DNA of 64,000 nucleotides from an uncultured Lactobacillus sp. (GTDB lineage Bacteria; Bacillota; Bacilli; Lactobacillales; Lactobacillaceae), in contig CAMKZU010000002.1 of NCBI GenBank assembly GCA_946477855.1, positions 1 to 64,000 of the forward strand, in the 5' to 3' direction. The notes under the pieces are model-generated. The model worked only from the letters and a program-made list of their open reading frames with translations, was not told where the DNA came from and did not search any database. Each line of letters opens with the position of its first letter. Within the stretch, counting starts at the first letter, position 1. Position numbers and translations under genes: made by a program. This document shows, in pieces, positions 9,292-17,242 of the stretch.

Positions 9292-9321
9292 ATTCAACAA
9301 TGACCAACGGTCATTTTACAA
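9292..9321 (-). promoter_or_regulatory. Promoter with TetR-type operator in the spacer
   Basis: Read on the minus strand: TTGTAA (9316-9321), an 18-bp spacer, TTGAAT (9292-9297). The spacer contains a perfect 7-bp inverted repeat AATGACC / GGTCATT (9299-9315). An operator in this position blocks polymerase and is typical of TetR autorepression. Confidence 0.7.
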
Positions 9322-9344
9322 ATAATTACAAATTTTTGCAAGAA

Positions 9345-9371
9345 AAAACCACCTCAAGAGAAGGTGGTTTT
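9345..9371 (-). terminator. Terminator of the asparaginase gene
   Basis: Ten-base stem AAAACCACCT / AGGTGGTTTT, with a run of T on the minus strand. Confidence 0.85.
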
Positions 9372-9380
9372 ACATATAAT

Positions 9381-10349
9381 TTAATTATTAATATATTTCT
9401 TTAATTGTTGTCCTTTAAAGCCAGCACTTAAACCTACTAAAAGCTTAATTCTAGCCTTTTGCCCATTTAGTCCGCGGCAGAAAATGATGCCCATTTTAGC
9501 TAAACTGACACCGCCACCCTGATAATCATAAACTGGTTCTGCGATACCATTAAAACAGCGTGAAACTAGGACAAGGGGAATATTGTTATCAAGCAGTTTT
9601 TGCAATTCCGGCAGTGTTTGCGGGGGCATATTGCCGGCTCCTAAAGCTTCAATCACAATTCCATTAGTAGTCGGTTTATTTAAAGCTTGAAAAATTTCTG
9701 GTCCCATGCCGGCGTATGCTTTAACCAAATAGACATTTGAAACTACATGGTCAATTGGCAAATGCTGCTGTGGATTAATAGTTTGGACATAATTAACGTG
9801 TCCTTCCGAAACAATTCCGATCGGACCAAATGTGGCCGTCCTAAATGTAGCGACATTTGTAGTATGGGTCTTGGTCACATAGCGGGCAGGATGAATCTCA
9901 TCGTTCATGACGACCACGACACCTTTACCAATAGAAGCATCTGAACTGGCAACCATTATTGCAGTTTTGAAATTGTACAGGCCGTCACTGCCAATCTCGT
10001 TTGAAGAACGCATAGCTCCCGTAACTACCACAGGCATTTTGCTGGAGATGGTTAAATCTAAAAATAATGCTGTTTCTTCTAAAGTATCGGTACCGTGGGT
10101 AACAACAGCACCGAAAAAGCCTTCTGCTTCAGCTTGGCGTATCCGTAAAGAAATCTGCAACATACGCGCCGGAGTGATGTGTGGTGAAGGTAAATTGAAA
10201 ATTTCCTCAGTAACTAATTGGACATCATCGTTAACGTTTAAAGATAGATCAGTCAGAGGGTTTTGGCTGTTAGGCTTAATTTTCCCTGTTTCGTCCTCTG
10301 ACATTGAGATGGTGCCACCTGTGTGTAAAATTAAAATCTTTTTACTCAT
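9381..10349 (-). CDS. ansA: L-asparaginase (type I-like)
   Basis: Hydrolyses asparagine to aspartate and ammonia. The 322-residue product has both catalytic threonine motifs of the asparaginase family: ILHTGGTIS near residue 8-16 and VVTHGTDTLEETA near residue 85. No signal peptide is present, so it is cytosolic. Length fits the 320-330 residue bacterial enzymes. It is a single gene with its own terminator, pointing the same way as the TetR-lepA2 pair but separated from it. Confidence 0.93.
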   Translation of the reverse strand: MSKKILILHTGGTISMSEDETGKIKPNSQNPLTDLSLNVNDDVQLVTEEIFNLPSPHITPARMLQISLRIRQAEAEGFFGAVVTHGTDTLEETALFLDLTISSKMPVVVTGAMRSSNEIGSDGLYNFKTAIMVASSDASIGKGVVVVMNDEIHPARYVTKTHTTNVATFRTATFGPIGIVSEGHVNYVQTINPQQHLPIDHVVSNVYLVKAYAGMGPEIFQALNKPTTNGIVIEALGAGNMPPQTLPELQKLLDNNIPLVLVSRCFNGIAEPVYDYQGGGVSLAKMGIIFCRGLNGQKARIKLLVGLSAGFKGQQLKKYINN

Positions 10350-10443
10350 ATTAGTTTACTCCTGTTTTTTATTTGATTGTTCTTCTAAAGGTTAGCATAA
10401 TTTGCAGGGTGCAGATACCCTTAAAGGCTTTCGGTTTTGGAAC

Positions 10444-10469
10444 AAAAAAGCTGGTTAAAAAGACCAGCT
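10444..10469 (-). terminator. Terminator of the cupin-CMD operon
   Basis: Seven-base stem AGCTGGT (10449-10455) / ACCAGCT (10463-10469), with six T on the minus strand. Confidence 0.75.
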
Positions 10470-10486
10470 GTCTTAACTTAAAAACT

Positions 10487-10804
10487 TTAATCCTTAAAGA
10501 CTTCTTGTGCTATACCGAACGCAGACCATGCTTTTGGCCAACCGCAATAAAAAGCAAGGTGGGTAATTAATTCAACTATTTCATCTTTAGTAATGCCGTT
10601 TTTCTTGCCGATAACCATATGTGACTTGAGCTGGGGAAAAGCCCCTTGTGCCATTAAGGCAGCACAAGTAATTAAACTACGGTCATGTGCAGATAGTTTG
10701 TCTTCTCTTGACCAAACTTCACCAAATAAAACATCATCATTTAATTCTGCAAATTTAGGTGCAAAATCACCTAGTTTATCTCTACCAGCAGTCTGTTTTT
10801 TCAT
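10487..10804 (-). CDS. Carboxymuconolactone decarboxylase family protein
   Basis: 105 residues, the standard size for the short CMD/AhpD-like family. It contains the alpha-helical core HDRSLITCAALMAQGAFPQLKSH and the conserved C-terminal HLAFYCGWPKAWSAF. It has only one Cys in each region and lacks the CxxC of true AhpD, so a peroxidase role is not shown. It is translated from a GGAGG site inside the end of the upstream cupin reading frame (TAA, two bases, ATG), so the two genes form an operon. CMD/cupin pairs are common in lactobacilli, often beside aldo-keto reductases under MerR regulators; their substrate is not established. Confidence 0.85.
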   Translation of the reverse strand: MKKQTAGRDKLGDFAPKFAELNDDVLFGEVWSREDKLSAHDRSLITCAALMAQGAFPQLKSHMVIGKKNGITKDEIVELITHLAFYCGWPKAWSAFGIAQEVFKD

Positions 10805-10806
10805 TT

Positions 10807-11220
10807 TTAGTCCTCCAGCTTCTCATATTCTTCATCTGTAACAGGTTCCAACCATTTAGGCATTCCCGCAGTAATAGCTATATGTGCAAACTAACTGTTC
10901 TTGGTAGCGCCGTGCCAATGTTTGACGCTGTCATGAACTACGACGACATCTCCTGGGTGCAGTTTGCGTGCTGGCTTACCTTCTTCTTGATACCAGCCTA
11001 CACCGGCAGTAGCCAGTAAAATTTGAAAGCCACCGATATGCTGATGCCAGTTGTTGCGACAACCGGGTTCAAAACTGACATTTGAAACGCTGACATTAAT
11101 ATTAGGATCACTGACTAAACTCTGCAAATAGCTTTGACCTTTAAAATATTTTTGATAAGCAGTATTTTTGGCACCTAAAGCAAAAATACCATCTTGCACA
11201 TCACTTTTATGATCGTCCAT
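10807..11220 (-). pseudogene. Cupin-domain protein interrupted by an in-frame amber codon
   Basis: The frame from ATG 11220 encodes a cupin: NNWHQHIGGFQILLATAGVGWYQEEG, then the second motif LHPGDVVVVHDSVKHWHG. It stops at TAG (10891-10893) after 109 residues. The same frame then continues without interruption for 27 sense codons (FAHIAITAGMPKWLEPVTDEEYEKLED) to TAA at 10807-10809, two bases before the CMD start. In the family a Trp normally sits at this place (HWHG...W-F-HI), so a TGG-to-TAG change is the simplest reading. Both metal-binding cupin motifs lie before the stop, so the short product could still fold. Suppression or a sequencing error are alternatives. Confidence 0.85.
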
Positions 11221-11255
11221 TTTTTTAACTCCTTTATATTTGATTTAATAAGATT

Positions 11256-11286
11256 ACTTTAATCCTTAACGTGAACTTTAAGTCAA
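11256..11286 (-). promoter_or_regulatory. Cupin-CMD operon promoter with MerR-type 19-bp spacer
   Basis: On the minus strand: TTGACT (11281-11286), a 19-bp spacer, TAAAGT (11256-11261). The spacer carries the dyad CTTAA-N8-TTAAG. An overlong 19-bp spacer with an internal dyad is the hallmark of promoters activated by MerR-family regulators. No merR gene is nearby in this window. Confidence 0.65.
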
Positions 11287-11338
11287 GTTGTTTTAACAGA
11301 TGAAGTCAATGAATCTTATTAATAATAACTATTGTTTT

Positions 11339-11367
11339 TTGAATAGTATATATTGGAAAAATATAAT
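11339..11367 (+). promoter_or_regulatory. Promoter of the 601-residue flavoprotein gene
   Basis: TTGAAT (11339-11344), 17-bp spacer, TATAAT (11362-11367). Confidence 0.65.
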
Positions 11368-11418
11368 GTGATAAAATTAATTTGATAAATGAAAGCGATT
11401 TATACAAAGGAGATTTAT

Positions 11419-13224
11419 ATGATTTATCATAAAGATTTTGCATGGGATGCAAATTATGATGTTGTTGTTTTAGGATTTGGCGGTGCTGGTGCCACTGCTG
11501 CTCGGTTTGCGGCTGATCATGACGCTAAAGTGCTACTGGTTGATGCAGCTCCTGAAGGGCACGAAGGTGGTAATACCCGGTATTCTGCCCAATTAATTGG
11601 TACGGGTAATGACTTTAATGAGCTGAAAAAGTATTATCAGAAACTAACGGCGCCAATGGAACTTGACGAAGAGATGATTGATACTTATGTTGATGGGATG
11701 GTGCACATTCCTGAATACGTTTCTAAATATTTGGGTGTTAAACCAAATAGTGCTAAGGAATATGCCCCTGACAAAAGTTATGCTTTCAGGGAATTCCCGG
11801 AATTTCCAGGTTCAGAGTCCTACGATTTTACCACTGTCACTAAACATTGGTTTGATGCTTCCTTATGGCAGATTTTAAAAGAGCAAGTAGTGAGACGGCA
11901 AGACAAAATAGATGTTTTGTACAGCACACCTGCAGAAGAACTAATTCAAGATCCGGAAACTAAAAAGATTTACGGCGTAGTGATTAAGCGTGACGGTAAG
12001 CTGCTCAAAGTTCAGGCTAAAAATGGTGTTGTCATGACTACCGGTGGTTTTGAAAATAATCAAAGAATGATTGAAGACTTTATTGGCGCCAAAAGACTGG
12101 CACCTTTAGGCACCCTTTACAACAAAGGTGATGGTCTGAGAATGGCCCTGGAAGCTGGCGCTGATTTTTGGCATTTACATAATTATGAATCTTTAGGTCT
12201 GCTTCATGGTATGGCTTTTGCGGTACCAGCAGGACAACGCGGTCGCTTAATGTTAGGGCCTCAAAATGAAGCTGTTTCTAGCGGTAGTGCCTTTGTTGTA
12301 GGTGATGACGGTACCAGATACTTTAATGAAGCAGAAGAAAACCGCCACGGCCATATCAAGAATCATGGTCAATGGAAAGTGCCGCTAAATCAAGAGCACC
12401 CATATTTGATTTTTGATGAAACTAAAAAGCATGAATTAGATAGCGATAAAATTATTGGCGATTACAAACCATACACAGAAAATGTTATCAAAGCTGACTC
12501 TGTTTCCGAATTAGCCGAGAAAATTGGTGTTGAACCGGCAGTATTGTCTGATACCCTCAATCGTTTCAATCAAGCATGTCAAAAGCAAGATGATCCCGAA
12601 TTTAGAAGAGATCCAGCAACTTTACGTGCATTTACTGGTAACACAATTTATGCTGTCAGACTAGAACAAACTATGCTCAATACGCAAGGCGGACCTAGAA
12701 GAAATAAGAATGCCGAAATTTTGGATACCAGAGGCAAAGCCATCCCTAACCTTTATTCTGCTGGTGAACTTGGCGGTATCTGTGCTAACCAATATCAAGG
12801 CGGCAATAACTTGGCAGAATGTTTGATTTGGGGCAAGATTGCTGGAGAAAATGCGGCTAAACTAAAGGTTGATGAAGCAACCGATGCAGCAAGCGGTGCT
12901 ACTATGCATGAAAAGCATTTAACTTCAGATCTTAAACATGAAACCTATGAAACCGGGACAAACCAATATATTGGTAAATCAACTAAAGGTATGGGTGATG
13001 AAATAGTTGTCCGGGTAACTGTTGATGAGCAAAAGAACTTGAAGAATATTGAAGTTTTGAAACAAGCTGAGTCGGATGACTATGGCTTGAAAGCTATCAA
13101 GACTTTACCTGCCAAAATGGTTCAGGAAAATACCGTTGACGTGGATGCAGTCAGTGGTGCTTCAAGCTCGTCTCGTGGTCTCAAAGACGCTGTTAGAGAT
13201 GCTTTAAGTAAAATTGCTAAGTAG
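11419..13224 (+). CDS. FAD/FMN flavoprotein reductase with two flavinylation motifs
   Basis: 601 residues. Residues about 10-485 form a FAD_binding_2 domain (VVVLGFGGAGATAARFAADHDAKVLLVD at the start; NLYSAGELGG near its end). Residues about 510-600 form an FMN_bind domain with an ApbE-type flavinylation motif DAVSGAS (576-582). A second motif, DAASGAT (489-495), lies in the linker. FMN_bind domains carry FMN in phosphoester linkage on the last Ser/Thr and relay electrons to the FAD domain. Where fumarate reductases have RLGGN, this protein has YQGGN, so fumarate is doubtful and another enoate-like acceptor is likelier. No signal peptide, so cytosolic. ATG 11419 has AAAGGAG at the right distance; the in-frame ATG at 11389 has none. 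Confidence 0.86.
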   Translation: MIYHKDFAWDANYDVVVLGFGGAGATAARFAADHDAKVLLVDAAPEGHEGGNTRYSAQLIGTGNDFNELKKYYQKLTAPMELDEEMIDTYVDGMVHIPEYVSKYLGVKPNSAKEYAPDKSYAFREFPEFPGSESYDFTTVTKHWFDASLWQILKEQVVRRQDKIDVLYSTPAEELIQDPETKKIYGVVIKRDGKLLKVQAKNGVVMTTGGFENNQRMIEDFIGAKRLAPLGTLYNKGDGLRMALEAGADFWHLHNYESLGLLHGMAFAVPAGQRGRLMLGPQNEAVSSGSAFVVGDDGTRYFNEAEENRHGHIKNHGQWKVPLNQEHPYLIFDETKKHELDSDKIIGDYKPYTENVIKADSVSELAEKIGVEPAVLSDTLNRFNQACQKQDDPEFRRDPATLRAFTGNTIYAVRLEQTMLNTQGGPRRNKNAEILDTRGKAIPNLYSAGELGGICANQYQGGNNLAECLIWGKIAGENAAKLKVDEATDAASGATMHEKHLTSDLKHETYETGTNQYIGKSTKGMGDEIVVRVTVDEQKNLKNIEVLKQAESDDYGLKAIKTLPAKMVQENTVDVDAVSGASSSSRGLKDAVRDALSKIAK

Positions 13225-13237
13225 ATTATTATTTATA

Positions 13238-13268
13238 AAAAGGGTCATTTTAATTAAATGGCTCTTTT
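13238..13268 (+). terminator. Terminator after the 601-residue flavoprotein
   Basis: Thirteen-base stem with two G.U pairs (13238-13250 with 13256-13268), ending in TTTT. Confidence 0.75.
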
Positions 13269-13374
13269 GTATACACTAAAACAAAATATATAGGATTTAA
13301 ATGCTATTTTTATATTAACTGTTTTTTAGTATAATATACATAGTAACAATTACTACTTTTGGTGAGGTAATAAA

Positions 13375-14280
13375 ATGAATTTTACTCAATTACGCTGTTT
13401 TATCAAGGCTATAGATAATTCCAGTTTTACTATTGCAGCTGAGCGCTTGAACTTTTCTCAGTCCGCGGTTTCTAAAAATATTAAGGATCTTGAGAATACT
13501 ATTGGGGTCACTTTAATTAACCGCGCGCATCATCGTATTTCGTTAACCAATGCTGGTAAACACTTCTATCATGTTGCACGCAATGTTGTGGATGACATGG
13601 ATTATACAGTTGCTTATCTGCAGAGCCAGAAAAATGATCCTGAAACTCTTTTGCGAATAGGTGTTTGTGATACACCTTTGGAACAAAAAATTTTGCCAAT
13701 CTTTTTAAGAAAATTGAGAGAGTCTGGCAGTAACCTTAATGTGCAGTTTATTTTTGTACTTAACAATTCTATTGGAGAACTGCTTAATCATCATGTAGAC
13801 TTGTGCGCTATTGCCCGGGACGATGTTAATGTAGTAGCTGACGTAAAGTTTAAACCGCTGATTAAAGGGCAGTTTGTGCTAGCTTGCCCTAAAGGTTCGC
13901 CGTTAGCTGACAAAAAGTTAATTTCTTTAAAAGATCTCAAAGATACCAATATCTTTTTATTGGACCCCAATAGCTCCTTAAATGTCCAGATGAGGTATCA
14001 GGACATTCTGATTAATAATATGGGAATGGATCACATTAAATTTGTGCAAGATTTTTTAGCAATGGATATTTATGTTAAAGCCGGTTGGGGTTATGGTGTA
14101 TTACCTAATTTCATTGTTGATGGCAGTGCAAAAGAAGTTACGTACATTCCAATTGATTATCATGATATTTCACCTTATGGCATTGCTTATATGGAGTCAT
14201 TTACCAATGAATCAGTGTTAAAAAAGGTTGTTAGCATTTTAAGAGAAACAATCAAAGAGTTTGCTCCAGATAAAAATTAA
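13375..14280 (+). CDS. LysR-family transcriptional regulator (module copy 2)
   Basis: 301 residues, paralogue of the regulator at 2926. It has the same opening MNFTQLRCF and helix-turn-helix FSQSAVSKNIKDLE, and the same ending pattern (SPYGIAYM). A TATAAT lies about 40 nt upstream and a GGTGAGG site precedes the ATG. It stands before a flavoprotein and an MFS gene, exactly as copy 1 does, and most likely regulates the longer downstream group of flavoproteins. The effector is unknown. Confidence 0.88.
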   Translation: MNFTQLRCFIKAIDNSSFTIAAERLNFSQSAVSKNIKDLENTIGVTLINRAHHRISLTNAGKHFYHVARNVVDDMDYTVAYLQSQKNDPETLLRIGVCDTPLEQKILPIFLRKLRESGSNLNVQFIFVLNNSIGELLNHHVDLCAIARDDVNVVADVKFKPLIKGQFVLACPKGSPLADKKLISLKDLKDTNIFLLDPNSSLNVQMRYQDILINNMGMDHIKFVQDFLAMDIYVKAGWGYGVLPNFIVDGSAKEVTYIPIDYHDISPYGIAYMESFTNESVLKKVVSILRETIKEFAPDKN

Positions 14281-14307
14281 TTTTATCAATTAAAATTATT
14301 GTTATTT

Positions 14308-14357
14308 AAAAATACTTGTAGTAAAGGCGACATTGCTAATATTGCAAGTATTTTTTG
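14308..14357 (+). terminator. Terminator after LysR copy 2
   Basis: Eleven-base stem AAAAATACTTG / CAAGTATTTTT around a 26-nt loop, ending in a T run. Confidence 0.65.
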
Positions 14358-14491
14358 CTGCATATTTATATTGAAGATGTTGTTATGTATTCCATTTGGT
14401 TATCCTCAATTCTTAAATGCGTGCAGAGATTTGCCCGTTTCATAGTATTATGAAAGCGGTTAAAGGTTTTATTTAAAAGTGAGGGATAAAA

Positions 14492-15976
14492 ATGGAAAAT
14501 ACGTATGATGTAATTATCGCTGGTGCCAGCAACTCCGGTGGTATGGCAGCATGTGCAGCGGCAGAAAAGGGAGCTAAAGTCCTGTTAATTGATAAACAGG
14601 GCAGTTCACAATTTCTGTACCGGTCTTTCTTTGCGGCTCTTGATAGTAATGCGCAAAGAAGGGCTGGAATAAAGGTTGATAAAGCTAAATTAATGAACTT
14701 CTTGACCTTATTTTTCCAAGATAATGTCGATGAGCGTCTGCTTTGGACTTGGGCAAACCACGCAGATGAAACAGCTAACTGGCTGGAAGACAATATCTTG
14801 AAACCAAATGGTGGTGTCTTAAAACCACAAAAGGATGCTCACTATGAAACGGTTGTTAATACCGCTTTTAATACTGAACTTGCAATTGCTACACCTGATA
14901 ATGGCTGGGCTCATTATGGTGACTGGGTAATTGATAAAGTCAAAGAATTAGGGGTTACCCTGAAATACAATACTAAACTTGAAGAACTGGTCACAGATGA
15001 TAGTGGTGCAGTGACCGGTGTGATTACCAGTGATCGCTCTAGTGGCGAAAAAACAGAATATAAAGCTAATAAGGGTGTCATTATTTGTACCGGTGGCTAC
15101 GGCGGTAACGTTGAGCTAATGAAGAAATGGGATCCGCTCGGCTACAAGAAGAATGTTTATTCAGATGGTCCGCGTGATGATGGTTCCGGTATTCTGGCAG
15201 GACTTAAAGTGGGGGCTGCCCGTGACGAAGAACCAGCTGAAATCATTTTTGACCGTGGTGCTGTTCCGGTTGGCACCAATGCTGAAGAACATTATCAAAT
15301 TGACTTTAAGGGCCCCGGTTATTTCTGGATGGGTGCCTACCCAATGCTTAAAGTTAACTTAAATGGTGAACGTTTTGGCAACGAGAGTGTTCCTTATCAA
15401 TTTGATATTAACGCTATGGCTAAACAGCCTGGCTATTTGGAAGCACAAATTTGGTCAGAAGATACTATGGATCACTTGGCACAATTTAGGACTCAAGGTT
15501 GCTCTCGTTTGGGCTGGCCTGGTATTTACAATACTGAACAAAACAAGGCTGAAATTCAACGCAGAATTGATGATGGCATGGTGCAAAAAGCAGATACCAT
15601 TGAAGAATTAGCTGAAAAACTAAATTTGCCAAAAGATAATTTAGTTAACAGTGTTAAACGTTATAACGAAATGTGTGCCACAGGCGTTGATACTGATTTC
15701 GGTAAAGAAAAGTTCAGATTGTTCCCAGTTGATAAGCCGCCATATTACGGTGTTATTATGGGCGGACGACTTCTGGCAACGCTTGATGGGTTACGCATTA
15801 ATCCTAAGATGGAAGTTATTGACAAGAAGGGTCAGCCAATTCCTCATTTGTATGCGGCTGGTAACGCCAGTGGCGGGTTCTTCTGGGGTAGTTACCCAGA
15901 TCGTGTTCCAGGTCTCACTTGCAGTCACGCGCAAACATTTGGTCGTTTAGCGGGACAAAACGCTGCTGAAAATTAG
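14492..15976 (+). CDS. FAD-dependent oxidoreductase, FAD_binding_2 (module copy 2)
   Basis: 494 residues, aligned almost end to end with the protein at 4015. It has the same altered dinucleotide motif GASNSGG and the same end block GNASGGFFWGSYPDRVPG. The gene uses visibly more G/C-ending codons than copy 1, so the two copies are not a recent duplication. It has a GAGGG site, no signal peptide and no FMN_bind domain. It is the first gene of a run of four same-strand genes (flavoprotein, MFS, two more flavoproteins) with gaps of 20-63 nt. The adjacent 621-residue flavoprotein, which has an FMN_bind domain, could supply electrons to it; this is inference. Confidence 0.85.
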   Translation: MENTYDVIIAGASNSGGMAACAAAEKGAKVLLIDKQGSSQFLYRSFFAALDSNAQRRAGIKVDKAKLMNFLTLFFQDNVDERLLWTWANHADETANWLEDNILKPNGGVLKPQKDAHYETVVNTAFNTELAIATPDNGWAHYGDWVIDKVKELGVTLKYNTKLEELVTDDSGAVTGVITSDRSSGEKTEYKANKGVIICTGGYGGNVELMKKWDPLGYKKNVYSDGPRDDGSGILAGLKVGAARDEEPAEIIFDRGAVPVGTNAEEHYQIDFKGPGYFWMGAYPMLKVNLNGERFGNESVPYQFDINAMAKQPGYLEAQIWSEDTMDHLAQFRTQGCSRLGWPGIYNTEQNKAEIQRRIDDGMVQKADTIEELAEKLNLPKDNLVNSVKRYNEMCATGVDTDFGKEKFRLFPVDKPPYYGVIMGGRLLATLDGLRINPKMEVIDKKGQPIPHLYAAGNASGGFFWGSYPDRVPGLTCSHAQTFGRLAGQNAAEN

Positions 15977-16005
15977 TTTTTATTTAAAAGGAGCTTTATA
16001 AAATT

Positions 16006-17223
16006 ATGGATCAAAAACAGTTACCTAAACTTTCAAGTTATAGGTGGGTAATTTTAGCCATTATCTCTTTGATGGATGCCACTAGCAGTTATATTCAATA
16101 TCAGATTTCTGCTTTGGCAACCCAAGTCATGCCGGCTTTACATATTGCACCGGCGCAATTTCAGAGTTTGCTCATGGCGCCAATGTTTATTGCTGTTTTT
16201 CTGAGCATTCCTGCTGGCTCACTTGGAGACAAATATGGTGCTAAGAAAATTGTCAGTGTTGGTTGCTTTGTTTCAATAATAGGCGCTTATGGTCGTTTAT
16301 TCGCTACTAATTTTGCTACGATGATGATTATGCTATTGCTTTTTGGTGTTTACATGGCTCTTTTGAACGCCAACGCACTGAAAATTTTTGGGTCTTGGTT
16401 TAAACAAGATACTAAATTGGCTATGGGTGTATTTTTCGCATCAGCAAGTATTGGTATCATGCTAACACAATTAACTTCTCACATGTTCCCTAGTGTTAAA
16501 GCAGCTTACATTTTCTCATCTACATTATTATTAATCTTAACTGTTTGCTGGATTTTGTTTGTTAAAGAAAAGCCTGAAGGTGAAGAAATTCCGCCAGCAC
16601 AGGCTCAACAAGCTAAACCTGAATCAGCAATGAAATACTTTAAAGTTGTAGCTCGTAGTGGGAAAACTTGGTTAGTTGGTCTTGCTGGTGGTTTAGGTGT
16701 TGCTGCCAGTGAAAGTTTTTCAGGCATTTTGCCTCAAGCATTTGCCGCTCGTGGTATGACACCTGCTGCAGGTAGTATGATAGCTGCTATTGCTACTATT
16801 GGTAGCTTGTGTGGTTCTTTATTTGGACCAGGTCTTATCAATAAGGCTAAAAAAGCTAAGCCAGTGATGATTGTCTTTACTTTGATTGGTGGTGGCTTAA
16901 TGGCACTTACCTGGTATATACCTTTAGGATTGCCGCTAACTATTGCTTTAATTCTTGGTGGTTTGTTCGGTGCTATGACCGGCCCAATTATGAACTCAAT
17001 GCCAATTCAGTTCCCTGAAGTTGGTCCTAAATATGCCGGTAGTGCCGGAGGACTTGTAAGTACAGTTTCACTGCTTCTTTCGTCATGTCTTCCAACTGTA
17101 ATTGGTTTAATTGCAGGTAGAAACTATGAAATGACCTTTATTATTCAAGGCATATTTTTCGCAATCACCGCTATTATCATTGGAATTTTACCAGACGCAA
17201 ACGGTGGTCGCCCACGCAAATAA
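16006..17223 (+). CDS. Major facilitator superfamily transporter (module copy 2)
   Basis: 405 residues, about 12 membrane helices, paralogue of the transporter at 5529 (shared opening LPKLSSYRWVILAI versus MPRLSSYRWVILAI, same loop AGSLGDKYGAKKIV). The central cytosolic loop is slightly longer and Gln/Ala-rich (near residues 195-210). It lies 29 nt after the flavoprotein and 19 nt before the next flavoprotein, so it is very probably in the same operon and carries the substrate or product of those enzymes. Substrate unknown. Confidence 0.86.
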   Translation: MDQKQLPKLSSYRWVILAIISLMDATSSYIQYQISALATQVMPALHIAPAQFQSLLMAPMFIAVFLSIPAGSLGDKYGAKKIVSVGCFVSIIGAYGRLFATNFATMMIMLLLFGVYMALLNANALKIFGSWFKQDTKLAMGVFFASASIGIMLTQLTSHMFPSVKAAYIFSSTLLLILTVCWILFVKEKPEGEEIPPAQAQQAKPESAMKYFKVVARSGKTWLVGLAGGLGVAASESFSGILPQAFAARGMTPAAGSMIAAIATIGSLCGSLFGPGLINKAKKAKPVMIVFTLIGGGLMALTWYIPLGLPLTIALILGGLFGAMTGPIMNSMPIQFPEVGPKYAGSAGGLVSTVSLLLSSCLPTVIGLIAGRNYEMTFIIQGIFFAITAIIIGILPDANGGRPRK

Positions 17224-17242
17224 ATGAAAGGAATTATTAGAT

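Noticed and set aside
9907-10395. 162-residue open frame opposite the asparaginase gene
   Set aside because: Antisense shadow of a well-supported gene, with no ribosome site and no protein-like motif.
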